Shown: positions 8,991 through 17,284 of the stretch, piece after piece
How positions within the stretch are numbered: the stretch's first letter is position 1
Layout: each line of letters begins with the position of its first letter
Assembly: GCF_900199725.1 (NCBI RefSeq)
Contig: NZ_LT904903.1
Location: forward strand, 180,322-244,321
From: Cytobacillus massiliigabonensis
GTDB lineage: Bacteria > Bacillota > Bacilli > Bacillales > Cytobacillaceae
Length of the DNA: 64,000 bases
Direction: 5' to 3'
Made by a program: the position numbers and the translations under genes
Notes under the pieces: model-generated
What the model saw: the letters and a program-made list of their open reading frames with translations, nothing else
Databases searched by the model: none
What the model was told of the DNA's origin: nothing

Positions 8991-9207
8991 ATCTTTTCTT
9001 CTTTTTTGAGTTGTCAATTGGCGTTTTGTTTTTAGTAACCTTTTCTAGGAGAACTTGTACATGGTAACTTTTTTCATCGGAGCTAGAAACGCTTGAAACT
9101 TTACCCTTTCGCCCTTTGATCGTTAAATGATCACCAACAGTAGGAACACGATTAAGCAGCTGGCTTAATAAAAGATTTTTGTTTTCAAAAAAATAAACAG
9201 TAAACAT
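8989..9207 (-). CDS. Small basic protein of unknown function
   Basis: A 72-residue protein with a strong ribosome site (GGGGAGG, five bases before ATG 9207). The middle part (PTVGDHLTIKGRKGKVSSV, 23-41) looks like a small SH3/KOW-type beta barrel, and the end is a lysine-rich tail. It is convergent with the response regulator gene and stands alone. The KOW resemblance hints at nucleic-acid or ribosome contact but is weak evidence. Confidence 0.7.
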   Translation of the reverse strand: MFTVYFFENKNLLLSQLLNRVPTVGDHLTIKGRKGKVSSVSSSDEKSYHVQVLLEKVTKNKTPIDNSKKKKR

Positions 9208-9713
9208 TTCGGCCTCCCCTATTTCATATATAATGTGATATTCTACTTCTCTTAAACTTATGTAAGGAATGGTAGGTAAAGACCAAAATTATATAAAAAG
9301 TTGCCTTTTTTTCATATGCTCCCAAAAAAAAAAATGCCCAAAAAGACCTAGTTCTTTGGTTGTAGAAAAAGGGGTATTTACCAATGTTTTTTAATTGTTA
9401 AAGAGATAAATAGATGAAAAGGTTATTAAATAGTAAAGTGCAAAAGAAGTACCTATTTATACAGAATTAGTTATTTATTAAGGTTTGCAGAGTGTATATA
9501 TAAATAAAAGATAATTACATATCACCTATATTTGAGCAATTAGAACCAGTTGTGGAAACCATTGTCATCGCGTTTGTTAACAATTGTAAAATTTATGTGA
9601 TTATACCCATTTTTTTGCAATGATAGTGTGATAAAATCATGGATGGGTAATTTTGGTAAGTGAATAATATTATAAATTTTTAGTGGATGAGAGATTAGGA
9701 GGAAAACTTTATT
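9208..9713. other. AT-rich 506-bp intergenic region, no gene seen
   Basis: It separates two divergently read genes. A palindrome TTGTTAACAA lies near 9573-9582 and a TAAAAT box near 9632, upstream of the DUF2167 gene, but no -35 with correct spacing is evident. No small ORF with a ribosome site was found. Confidence 0.4.
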
Positions 9714-10577
9714 ATGAAACGACTGTTATTAATGCTGTTCGTACTATGCATGATGTTTAGTACAACAGTTGCAGCAGAGGAAGATTATAATTGGATTGAG
9801 GGAGGCCAAACAGTTGATCTTGGTGGCATTGCGACCGTTGATCTTGATCCGGACTTTGTCTTTCTTGACGCAGAAAATACAAAGAAAATGAGTATGGATT
9901 ATGGTGACCCAGTTACAGGTCTTGAAGTGGGCAGTATCTTTCCAACGGATGAGAATGCAACCTGGGCAGTCTTTTTTGACTATGAAGAGACCGGTCACAT
10001 TAAAGATGCTGAAAAAGAGAAAATTGATGCAAAGGCATTACTAAAGAGCTATAAGGAAGGTACCGAAGAAGCAAACAAAGAGCGCCAGCCAGGTGACCGT
10101 TTCCATGTAACGGGATGGGATATTAAACCTTTCTACGAGAAAAAAACGCATAACCTGACTTGGTCTATGCTGCTTGAAGATGAAAACAAAGAAACATTTT
10201 TAAACTATAATACAAGAATCCTCACAAGAGAGGGAAACATTTCTGTTATTCTTGTAACTGATCCACAAAACAGAGAAGCGGATAAAAAGCTCCTAGACGA
10301 AAAAATCCTTTCAAAGTTCAAGGTAAATGAAGGAAAAAGATATGAAGACTTTGATAAGTCTACTGATAAAGTTGCAGATTACGGTTTAACTGGACTTATT
10401 CTAGGTGGTGCTGGTCTAGCTGTAGCTAAAAAGGCGGGCATTCTTGCGGTTGTTCTTGCATTTGGGAAAAAATTTGGCGTGATTGCAGTAGCGGGTATTG
10501 TAGCTTTATTTGGATTCCTTAGGAAAAAGAAAAGAAATAATCAATCAACTAATTCAGATGATTCCTTAAATCAATAA
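9714..10577 (+). CDS. DUF2167 membrane-anchored protein
   Basis: A 287-residue exported protein. A signal sequence (1-21, ending TVAAEE) leads into a soluble extracytoplasmic domain (22-220) with the DUF2167 pattern (VDLGGIATVDLDPDFVFLD, GSIFP, WAVFFDYEETGHIKD, LTWSMLLED, LNYNTRILTREG). Two glycine/alanine-rich hydrophobic stretches (about 225-265) and a basic cytoplasmic tail (RKKKRNN) follow. AGGAGGAAAA lies 10 bases before the ATG. The family has no settled function. It is monocistronic with its own terminator. Confidence 0.88.
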   Translation: MKRLLLMLFVLCMMFSTTVAAEEDYNWIEGGQTVDLGGIATVDLDPDFVFLDAENTKKMSMDYGDPVTGLEVGSIFPTDENATWAVFFDYEETGHIKDAEKEKIDAKALLKSYKEGTEEANKERQPGDRFHVTGWDIKPFYEKKTHNLTWSMLLEDENKETFLNYNTRILTREGNISVILVTDPQNREADKKLLDEKILSKFKVNEGKRYEDFDKSTDKVADYGLTGLILGGAGLAVAKKAGILAVVLAFGKKFGVIAVAGIVALFGFLRKKKRNNQSTNSDDSLNQ

Positions 10578-10594
10578 ATGATTTAGAAATAAAG

Positions 10595-10627
10595 ACCTCT
10601 TAGGAGCAATGGCCTAAGAGGTTTTTT
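10595..10627 (+). terminator. Rho-independent terminator of the DUF2167 gene
   Basis: ACCTCTTAGG / CCTAAGAGGT stem with an 8-base loop and T6. It may also end the convergent small gene at 10656. Confidence 0.9.
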
Positions 10628-10655
10628 GCTCTTGCATTCAGGCTGCTTTGTTTAA

Positions 10656-10853
10656 TTACAGCCAGCTTTCAGGAGTAAGGAATACTTCAGTAACTACCGA
10701 AAAAAAGACGATTGCTAAAATAGCTACTAGCTTGTATATTCCCTTTTTCGTTAATCTGTTATTTGCTGCGCTATCTTTTCTTGTAATGATAAGGGCCGCA
10801 ATTAATCCAATAATTGTAATTGTTAATGAAAAATAACCAACCACAATGTCCAA
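10656..10853 (-). CDS. Small two-TM membrane protein
   Basis: A 65-residue protein with two hydrophobic helices (about 4-24 and 41-60) joined by a basic loop (TRKDSAANNRLTKKG). AAGGAG stands six bases before ATG 10853, which makes this strand the real one; the overlapping plus-strand frame has no ribosome site. No family is recognised. It is convergent with the DUF2167 gene. Confidence 0.65.
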   Translation of the reverse strand: MDIVVGYFSLTITIIGLIAALIITRKDSAANNRLTKKGIYKLVAILAIVFFSVVTEVFLTPESWL

Positions 10854-11138
10854 CTCCTTGCCTAATAAATTGAGAATGCATGTATGCTATATATCCATTG
10901 CTGAAGCACTTGGGCAACCTTTTCATTTGAGCTGCTTAAATTTTATTTTCAAAAAATATTATAACGTTATTAACCTTATAAAAGAATGGATGATATGTGA
11001 ACAATGGGATTCATTTTTTATTATTAAAAAAGCAGTATTTCCTGGAGAGTGAAAAATTTGAAATAATTCCCGGAAAAATATCATAAGAATGATTGTATGT
11101 GCAAAAAATTTGGAGGGAGAATTATTATTGTCTGACTG
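10854..11138. other. AT-rich intergenic stretch upstream of the bmrCD leader
   Basis: Nothing with coding support was found. A weak frame (10846-11052) overlaps the small membrane gene and lacks a ribosome site. The region ends at the candidate leader promoter at 11139. Confidence 0.4.
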
Positions 11139-11168
11139 TTGACAATTATTAGATAAAAATGGTAATCT
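11139..11168 (+). promoter_or_regulatory. Candidate promoter of the bmrCD leader
   Basis: A perfect -35 (TTGACA, 11139-11144) is followed at 18 bp by a poor -10 (TAATCT, 11163-11168). It would start a transcript about 35 bases before the leader ORF. Confidence 0.45.
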
Positions 11169-11197
11169 TCAAGAACACTAAAAAATTTTTTACTAAG

Positions 11198-11369
11198 GAG
11201 GTATGGACAATGCGAGATCTAAGAATACACTTCATTGATATTAATTTCATACATTGTCCATGCCTCTTCTCTAGTATAATTGTGAATTCCTTTATACGAT
11301 AAAAGGTATAGGTACGACTCCTATGCCTTTTCTAGAGATGCATGCTCTTTCTAGGGTATGCATCTTTTT
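11198..11369 (+). promoter_or_regulatory. Structured bmrCD leader: attenuator with three hairpins
   Basis: Three inverted repeats follow one another. Hairpin 1 pairs 11198-11213 with 11251-11266 (15 of 16 bases) and covers the ribosome site and start of the leader ORF. Hairpin 2 pairs AAAAGGTATAGG (11301-11312) with CCTATGCCTTTT (11320-11331). Hairpin 3 pairs AGATGCAT (11336-11343) with ATGCATCT (11358-11365) and ends in T5, so it is a terminator. TCTCTAG (11268-11274) can instead pair with CTAGAGA (11332-11338), which would break the terminator arm. In B. subtilis, bmrCD is known to be controlled by ribosome-mediated attenuation through the leader bmrB; this region looks like the equivalent. 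Confidence 0.7.
11210..11302 (+). CDS. Leader peptide of bmrCD (30 aa)
   Basis: A 30-codon frame with an excellent ribosome site (AAGGAGG, eight bases before ATG). The peptide starts MRDLRIHFID, contains HCPC and ends NSFIR. Its stop overlaps the first bases of hairpin 2, and its coding part forms the 3' arm of hairpin 1, so ribosome position would decide which hairpins form. It is placed like BmrB of B. subtilis, although I cannot align the two. Ribosomes slowed by antibiotics would be the sensed signal (inference from the known system). Confidence 0.65.
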   Translation: MRDLRIHFIDINFIHCPCLFSSIIVNSFIR

Positions 11370-11414
11370 GTTGATGGAGTTTTTTAGTGGAAAAATTATA
11401 AGGAGTCGAGGACG

Positions 11415-11471
11415 ATGTGGAGCAGATTAAGATTATTGATTTTTAATGGTGAGTTGCTGGATAGTGGGTAG
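11415..11471 (+). CDS. Possible second leader ORF (18 aa)
   Basis: AAGGAG stands nine bases before an ATG that opens an 18-codon frame (MWSRLRLLIF...). It lies between the attenuator terminator and bmrC, ending 38 bp before the bmrC start. It may couple translation into the operon or may be chance. Confidence 0.4.
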   Translation: MWSRLRLLIFNGELLDSG

Positions 11472-11509
11472 CGATTGTACAAAGCTTGAGGGGAAAGAGG
11501 GAATGATAC

Positions 11510-13252
11510 ATGTTTGATGTTTTAGGGAAGCTAGGCTGGTTTTTTAAACAGTATTGGAAGCAGTATACGATTGCGATTATTCTATTAATGATAGCCACCC
11601 TGTTAGAAGTCGTCCCACCATACTTACTTGGTTCTATTATCGACATCATAGCAGCTGGTGATATGACAAAAGCGGTATTAGTCCAATATATACTGATTTT
11701 CGCTGCTATTATTGTCTTTGGCTATTTCTTGAATTTCTTCTGGCAATACCGTTTATTTGAAGGGGCGCTTAATCTTGAAAAATTAATGCGCCGTAAGTTA
11801 ATGCTGCAATTTTTAAAAATGACGCCGACCTTTTACGAAAAAAATCGGACGGGTGACTTAATGGCTCGTGCAACGAATGATTTGAATGCTGTTTCTTTAA
11901 CAGCGGGCTTTGGAATCATGACATTAATGGACTCTACGTTATTTTTAGGTTCGATTATATTTGCCATGGGCTTTATGATTTCATGGAAATTAACGTTCTT
12001 TGCGATGCTGCCTGTACCGATCATGGCCGTTTTAATTCAGTATTTAGGGAAGCTTGTACATGAAAGATATATGAAGGCACAGGATGCATTTGGTGAACTG
12101 AATGATAATGTTTTAGAGTCAATTGCAGGTGTGCGCGTGATTCGTGCCTATGTACAAGAAAGTAAAGATGAAAAGAACTTTGCAGATATGAGTGAGGAAG
12201 TATATAAGAAAAATATGCATACAGCAAAAATTAATGCGTTATTTGGACCGATAACTAAAATTGGAACAGGGATTAGCTTTGTTGTTGCACTTGGTTACGG
12301 TGCATTTCTTGTGTCAAATGGGGAAATGACTGTTGGCCAGCTCGTAACGTTTAATGTCTATTTAGGGCTTGCTGTATGGCCAATCTTTGCTATTGGTGAG
12401 TTGATTAATGTTATGCAGCAGGGGAATGCTTCTTTAGACCGTGTTCAGGAAACGCTTAACTATAAAGCAGATGTACAAAACACGGATGATCCTGTAGTAA
12501 TGAAGTCACCAAGTACGATTGGCTTTGATGACCTGATGTTTCAATACCCAACGAGCCAGGTGAAAAATTTACAGCAAATCTCCTTATCACTGAAGAAGGG
12601 GGAAACGCTTGGGATTGTCGGAAAAACGGGTGCAGGAAAAACAACCTTTCTAAGACAGCTGCTGCGTGAGTATCCGATTGATGAAGGGCAATTAAATATT
12701 GGCGGTATCGATATAGCCTCACAAACAAAGGAGCAGATTCTTGATTGGATAGGTTATGTTCCACAGGATCATGTGCTGTTCTCGCGGACAATACGAGAAA
12801 ATATTTTATTCGGGAAAGAGGATGCGACAGAGGATGATTTAGAGAAAGCTATTCGCCTTGCCTATTTTGAGAAGGATTTGGGAAATTTACCGATGGGGCT
12901 TGAAACCCTTGTTGGGGAAAAAGGCGTTTCTTTATCAGGGGGACAAAAGCAGCGGGTATCAATTGCTCGTGCACTTATCAAAGATCCAGAAATATTAATC
13001 CTAGATGATTCTTTATCAGCAGTTGACGCAAAGACGGAAACGAGGATTATTCAAAACATCCAGAATGAACGAAGCGGGAAGACGACAATCATAACGACTC
13101 ATCGTTTATCTGGTGTACAGCATGCAGATCAGATTATCGTATTAGATGAAGGGCAAATTACAGAGCATGGAACGCATGAAGAGCTGCTCAGACAAAATGG
13201 CTGGTATAAGGAACAATTTGACCGTCAACAGCTAGAAGGAGGCGCGTCATGA
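11510..13252 (+). CDS. bmrC: Multidrug ABC exporter half-transporter, BmrC type
   Basis: A 580-residue half-transporter with an N-terminal six-helix domain (about 15-310) and a C-terminal ATPase (about 335-575). Walker A is GKTGAGKTT, the signature LSGGQ is normal, and the residue after Walker B is Asp instead of the catalytic Glu (LILDDSLSAVD). That makes its ATP site the degenerate one of a heterodimer. The next gene begins in the ATGA overlap at 13249-13252, so the two are co-translated. Length, order and the asymmetric sites match B. subtilis BmrC (YheI). It pumps structurally varied drugs out of the cell with BmrD. Confidence 0.92.
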   Translation: MFDVLGKLGWFFKQYWKQYTIAIILLMIATLLEVVPPYLLGSIIDIIAAGDMTKAVLVQYILIFAAIIVFGYFLNFFWQYRLFEGALNLEKLMRRKLMLQFLKMTPTFYEKNRTGDLMARATNDLNAVSLTAGFGIMTLMDSTLFLGSIIFAMGFMISWKLTFFAMLPVPIMAVLIQYLGKLVHERYMKAQDAFGELNDNVLESIAGVRVIRAYVQESKDEKNFADMSEEVYKKNMHTAKINALFGPITKIGTGISFVVALGYGAFLVSNGEMTVGQLVTFNVYLGLAVWPIFAIGELINVMQQGNASLDRVQETLNYKADVQNTDDPVVMKSPSTIGFDDLMFQYPTSQVKNLQQISLSLKKGETLGIVGKTGAGKTTFLRQLLREYPIDEGQLNIGGIDIASQTKEQILDWIGYVPQDHVLFSRTIRENILFGKEDATEDDLEKAIRLAYFEKDLGNLPMGLETLVGEKGVSLSGGQKQRVSIARALIKDPEILILDDSLSAVDAKTETRIIQNIQNERSGKTTIITTHRLSGVQHADQIIVLDEGQITEHGTHEELLRQNGWYKEQFDRQQLEGGAS

Positions 13253-14985
13253 GCACAAGTAAACGATTAATGAAGTATGCCATGTACTATAAGGGACCTA
13301 TTTTTCTCGGGTTATTTTTCTTAACGGCTGCGGTATTTACCGAGCTTGCAGGTCCATTTATAGCAAAATATATTATTGATGAACATATGACCATTGGGAA
13401 AATTGAAATGGAACCGATAGCCTGGCTGCTTTGTTTATATTTGATCTTAGCGATAGCAACAGCGATTTTGCGTTATTTTATGTATATATATTTGCAAATG
13501 GGTGCGAATCGGGTCGTGCAAAAGCTGCGTAAGGATGTATTTGGGCATATTCAAACATTGCCTATTCAATATTTCGACCACTTGCCAGCAGGGAAAATTG
13601 TTGCACGAGTCACAAATGATACAGAAGCAGTAAGGAATTTATATGTGCAAGTGCTTTCAAATTTCGCGACAAGCTTCATTTCTATTGCTGGAGTGTATAT
13701 TGCGCTGTTTATTTTAAATTGGAAAATGGCACTGATTGCCTTGACCATGATCCCGATTGTTTATCTCTGGATGATATTATACCGAAAATATGCATCACAA
13801 TATAATGAAGTAATTCGTACAAAAATTGCCGATATTAATGCAATGATTAATGAGTCTATTCAAGGAATGACAATCATTCAAGCCTTTCGCCGTGAAAAGC
13901 AAATGACGAATGAATTCGATGAGATGAATGAGGAACATTATGCTTATGGGAGAAAACTATTGTTCTTGGATTCGGCCACCTCATTTAATCTTGTAAATAC
14001 ATTGCGGCTTATTATGTTTACAATATTTATTATCTATTTTGGGACGCAGTCGCTAACAGCTGTTGAGGTGGTATCTGCAGGGACACTTTATGCATTTGTT
14101 GATTATTTAACAAAGTTATTTAATCCAATTACGAATGTCGTTAATCAGTTTTCGCAGCTTGAACGCTCACTTGTAGCTGGGAAGCGTGTGTTTGAGGTGT
14201 TAGATATAACCGGGGAGAATGTTTCACAAGAAACAATGCCAAGATACGCGGGAAATGTTGTATTTGAGGATGTTTCATTTGCCTATAAAGATGACGAATA
14301 TGTTTTGAAGCATTTATCCTTTGAAGCAAAGCGCGGAGAAACAGTTGCACTTGTTGGCCATACAGGGTCAGGAAAAAGTTCGATTATGAATTTGTTATTT
14401 CGTTTCTATGATCCATCGAAAGGGAAAATATATATTGATGGTATAGATGTAACGGCTTTGCCAAGACAAACGATACGACAGCATATGGGTATTGTTTTGC
14501 AGGATCCGTATTTATTTACAGGTACGATTGCATCAAATGTAAGTTTGAATGATCCGAGGATAACAAGAGACACGGTAGAAGAAGCGCTGAAGGCAGTAGG
14601 TGCGGAACGAGTACTTGGTCATCTTGAAAAAGGCATTGACGAACCTGTTATTGAAAAAGGCAGCACGTTATCTTCCGGTCAGCGACAGCTTATATCATTT
14701 GCACGAGCACTTGCCTTTGACCCTGCGATTTTAATATTGGATGAAGCGACATCGAATATTGACACGGAGACAGAAGAAATTATCCAGCATGCGATGGATG
14801 TGTTAAAGAAAGGCCGTACAACATTTATCATTGCACACCGCCTCTCAACCATCAAAAATGCTGATCGCATTCTCGTATTAGACCGCGGGATCATTAAAGA
14901 ACGAGGCACCCATGACGAACTGCTCGCCGAAGGCGGCATCTATAATCAAATGTACCAAATGCAAGCGAAATCACTTCAGGTTTAG
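13249..14985 (+). CDS. bmrD: Multidrug ABC exporter half-transporter, BmrD type
   Basis: A 578-residue partner of BmrC: six-helix domain (about 15-310), then an ATPase with Walker A GHTGSGKSS, Walker B ending LILDEATSNID with the catalytic Glu present, and a changed signature LSSGQ. The normal Walker motifs here pair with the LSGGQ of BmrC to make the active site, while the LSSGQ signature faces the BmrC degenerate site. This is the expected asymmetry of BmrCD-type exporters. The start codon overlaps the bmrC stop by four bases, and a GGGACA-type terminator follows. Confidence 0.92.
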   Translation: MSTSKRLMKYAMYYKGPIFLGLFFLTAAVFTELAGPFIAKYIIDEHMTIGKIEMEPIAWLLCLYLILAIATAILRYFMYIYLQMGANRVVQKLRKDVFGHIQTLPIQYFDHLPAGKIVARVTNDTEAVRNLYVQVLSNFATSFISIAGVYIALFILNWKMALIALTMIPIVYLWMILYRKYASQYNEVIRTKIADINAMINESIQGMTIIQAFRREKQMTNEFDEMNEEHYAYGRKLLFLDSATSFNLVNTLRLIMFTIFIIYFGTQSLTAVEVVSAGTLYAFVDYLTKLFNPITNVVNQFSQLERSLVAGKRVFEVLDITGENVSQETMPRYAGNVVFEDVSFAYKDDEYVLKHLSFEAKRGETVALVGHTGSGKSSIMNLLFRFYDPSKGKIYIDGIDVTALPRQTIRQHMGIVLQDPYLFTGTIASNVSLNDPRITRDTVEEALKAVGAERVLGHLEKGIDEPVIEKGSTLSSGQRQLISFARALAFDPAILILDEATSNIDTETEEIIQHAMDVLKKGRTTFIIAHRLSTIKNADRILVLDRGIIKERGTHDELLAEGGIYNQMYQMQAKSLQV

Positions 14986-15015
14986 GACAGGGGACAGAAA
15001 CCCTGTCCCTTTTTG
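14985..15015 (+). terminator. Terminator of bmrCD (GGGACA family)
   Basis: GGACAGGG / CCCTGTCC stem with an 8-base loop and T5, touching the bmrD stop codon. Confidence 0.85.
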
Positions 15016-15109
15016 TGCGATGGAAGGGGTGAGACAAGAGGATAGGAACCCATCCTGCTAGTGGCACAAAATACCTATTTATACGGAGTGAAAATGCTTT
15101 TAATTAAAA

Positions 15110-15127
15110 TAGTTTAGTGCTAAACTA
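15110..15127. promoter_or_regulatory. Candidate MarR operator
   Basis: TAGTTTAG-TG-CTAAACTA is a perfect 8-bp inverted repeat 36 bp before the SDR start. Size and symmetry fit an operator for the MarR protein encoded at 15946 in the same operon, implying autoregulation. No good -35/-10 pair was identified, so the exact promoter is open. Confidence 0.6.
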
Positions 15128-15162
15128 TATTTGTGGTTAATTTGTAAAAGGGGATGCTTAGG

Positions 15163-15918
15163 ATGGGCAAATTACTAGATAAAGTCGTTATTATTACTGG
15201 CGGTGCAGGCGGCATCGGCAGCGGAATGGCGAAAGCAATGGCAAAAGAAGGGGCAATCGTAACAATTGTAGACTTAAATGAAGAAGCAGGAAAAGCAATG
15301 GAAATGGAATTACAAGCCATTTCTCCAAAATCAATGTTTCTTCAAGCAAATTTAATGGATCGTGAAAATCTTGGGCAAATTATCAAAACTGTTGTTGGTA
15401 AATACGGTAAACTAAATGTATTAGTAAATAATGCACATGCGGCAAAACAGGTAACGATTGAAGAAACAACACAAGCAGATTTAGATTTATCATTTGGTAC
15501 TGGATTTTATCCAACCTTTTATCTAATGCAAGCTGCACTTCCGTATTTAAAGGAATCAAGAGGAAATGTGATTAACTTTGCGTCTGGTGCCGGTCTTGCT
15601 GGGCATGAGACACAAGGTGCTTATGCTGCGGCGAAAGAAGCCATCCGTGGACTTTCACGTGTAGCTGCGAATGAATGGGGACGCTTTGGCATTAATGTAA
15701 ACATTATTAGTCCGCTTGCAGATTCACCAGGTGTACAAGCATGGGCAAAAGCACAACCTGAATATTACGAAGCAGTTAGAAGCAAAATTCCAATGGGACG
15801 CTTTGGTGATGTAGAAAATGATATCGGGCGAGTTGCAGTATTCTTAGCTTCAGAGGATTCACAATACATTACAGGGCAGACGATTATGGTTGATGGTGGA
15901 TCATTAATGCTGCATTAA
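15163..15918 (+). CDS. Short-chain dehydrogenase/reductase
   Basis: A 251-residue classical SDR. The N-terminal Rossmann motif is TGGAGGIGSG (about 13-22), and an acidic residue after beta-2 (VDLNEE) favours NAD(H). NNAH replaces the usual NNAG. The catalytic Ser lies in NFASGAG and YxxxK in AYAAAKEA. The C-terminus (ITGQTIMVDGG) is typical. ATG 15163 is preferred because AAAGGGG lies nine bases before it and touches the alternative ATG at 15154. First gene of an SDR-MarR-SDR operon; the substrate is not evident. Confidence 0.88.
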   Translation: MGKLLDKVVIITGGAGGIGSGMAKAMAKEGAIVTIVDLNEEAGKAMEMELQAISPKSMFLQANLMDRENLGQIIKTVVGKYGKLNVLVNNAHAAKQVTIEETTQADLDLSFGTGFYPTFYLMQAALPYLKESRGNVINFASGAGLAGHETQGAYAAAKEAIRGLSRVAANEWGRFGINVNIISPLADSPGVQAWAKAQPEYYEAVRSKIPMGRFGDVENDIGRVAVFLASEDSQYITGQTIMVDGGSLMLH

Positions 15919-15945
15919 AAATTCTCGGTTTTTAGGAGGAATTTT

Positions 15946-16386
15946 TTGAATCAAACAAATATTTTTAAACTTATTCAAGCAATTGAACAAATGAATAACG
16001 ACAACATCATGAGGTTTACGAAGGCATTTCCGTATCCGATTGGCATATCGCCAATATTGGTACTAAGTGAGCTGCGTATGAAGGGCCCGCAGAAGCAGGT
16101 TGAATTAGCAGAAACGGTTGGCTATACAAAAGGCGCCATGACGAATATTGCAAACAAGCTTGTTGATTTAGGACTTGCTGAGAGGCTGTATGATGAAAAT
16201 GACCGCCGCACCATTCAGCTAAAGATAACAGCTGCTGGGGACCAAGCGCTAACAGAAGCACAGAGAATCGGGCAAGATGTTTTTACTCAACTTTTTGAAG
16301 TATTGAATGAAGAAGAAATTAATCAATATTTACGTATTCAAGAAAAACTAGTAAAGGGCATACAAGATAGAAAAAATCAAAATTAA
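15946..16386 (+). CDS. MarR-family transcriptional regulator
   Basis: A 146-residue winged-helix repressor with a TTG start behind AGGAGGA. The core (QVELAETVGYTKGAMTNIANKLVDLGLAERLYDENDRRTIQLKIT, about 50-95) has the recognition helix and the DRR wing of the family. It sits between two dehydrogenase genes that it probably controls through the palindrome at 15110-15127. The likely signal is a phenolic or other small molecule handled by these enzymes (inference). Confidence 0.9.
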   Translation: MNQTNIFKLIQAIEQMNNDNIMRFTKAFPYPIGISPILVLSELRMKGPQKQVELAETVGYTKGAMTNIANKLVDLGLAERLYDENDRRTIQLKITAAGDQALTEAQRIGQDVFTQLFEVLNEEEINQYLRIQEKLVKGIQDRKNQN

Positions 16387-16405
16387 CATTATTGGAGGAG
16401 TTAGC

Positions 16406-17140
16406 ATGAGCAGATTAAATGGCAAAGTAGCGATTATTACAGGAGGAGCACGTGGGATGGGAGCATCCCATGTACGCTTATTTATAAAAGAAGGCGCAAA
16501 AGTAATGATTGCTGATATTCTTGAACAAGAAGGACAAGCATTAGCTAATGAACTGGGAGAAAATGCGAAATTTATTAAGCTGGATGTAACAAAGGGAGCA
16601 AACTGGGAAGAAGTTGTTGCGGAAACTGAAAAAGCCTTTGGACCAGTTAATGTATTAGTGAATAATGCAGGCATCAGTATGAATAAATCAATTGAAGAAA
16701 CATCAGAAGAGGATTACAGAAGAATTCTTGATATAAATCAAGTTTCTGTATTTCTTGGCATGAAGTCAGTTATCCCTTCAATGAAAAAAGGCAATGGCGG
16801 TTCGATTGTAAATATCTCATCCATTAATGGGCTTGTTGGTGGTGCGATCGGATATACGGATACAAAATTTGCTGTAAGAGGGATGACAAAAGCGGCTGCA
16901 CTAGGATTAGCTCATTACGGCATTCGTGTTAACTCTGTTCATCCAGGAGTGATTGAGACTCCAATGATCGTTCAAGAGGATTCAAAGGATGCGATTAAAG
17001 AATTTGCTAAATATATCCCATCAGGAAGAGTAGCTAAGCCTGAAGAGGTTTCTAATCTTGTTTTATTCCTATCTTCAGATGAATCTAGCTACAGCACAGG
17101 CTCTGAGTTTGTGGTAGATGGCGGATTAACAGCCCAATAA
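16406..17140 (+). CDS. Short-chain dehydrogenase/reductase
   Basis: A 244-residue classical SDR with TGGARGMGASH (about 12-22), ADI after beta-2, NNAGIS, the catalytic Ser in NISSINGLVG, YTDTK as YxxxK, and HPGVIETPM. It resembles 3-alpha/20-beta-hydroxysteroid and glucose 1-dehydrogenase-like members, but the substrate cannot be told. GGAGG lies eight bases before the ATG. Last gene of the SDR-MarR-SDR operon; a terminator follows. Confidence 0.88.
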   Translation: MSRLNGKVAIITGGARGMGASHVRLFIKEGAKVMIADILEQEGQALANELGENAKFIKLDVTKGANWEEVVAETEKAFGPVNVLVNNAGISMNKSIEETSEEDYRRILDINQVSVFLGMKSVIPSMKKGNGGSIVNISSINGLVGGAIGYTDTKFAVRGMTKAAALGLAHYGIRVNSVHPGVIETPMIVQEDSKDAIKEFAKYIPSGRVAKPEEVSNLVLFLSSDESSYSTGSEFVVDGGLTAQ

Positions 17141-17148
17141 GAAATACT

Positions 17149-17187
17149 AAAATGGAGATCCTACTTAAAAGGAGCTCCATTTTTTTG
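17149..17187 (+). terminator. Rho-independent terminator of the SDR operon
   Basis: AAAATGGAG.TCCT ... AGGA.CTCCATTTTT pairs through a two-part stem and ends in T7. Confidence 0.85.
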
Positions 17188-17213
17188 TTTTTCAAAGCGT
17201 GGGGATAAAATAA

Positions 17214-17244
17214 TTGACTCTATAGTTACTATAGGGTTTATATT
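17214..17244 (+). promoter_or_regulatory. bmr promoter with MerR-type 19-bp spacer and operator
   Basis: TTGACT (17214-17219) and TATATT (17239-17244) are separated by 19 bp instead of 17. The spacer holds the dyad CTATAGTTACTATAG (17220-17234). A lengthened spacer filled by a dyad is the hallmark of promoters activated by MerR proteins, here presumably BmrR encoded downstream. Confidence 0.8.
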
Positions 17245-17284
17245 GTTTCTTATACGTTTTGTTTAGAAAGTGAGAAGGAAAAAG

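Noticed and set aside
10648-10836. Plus-strand 62-residue frame
   Set aside because: No ribosome site; the overlapping minus-strand frame has AAGGAG at the right distance and two clean TM helices.
11198-11369. T-box or metabolite riboswitch before bmrCD
   Set aside because: No T-box sequence or known aptamer core was seen; a translated leader ORF with overlapping hairpins explains the region better.
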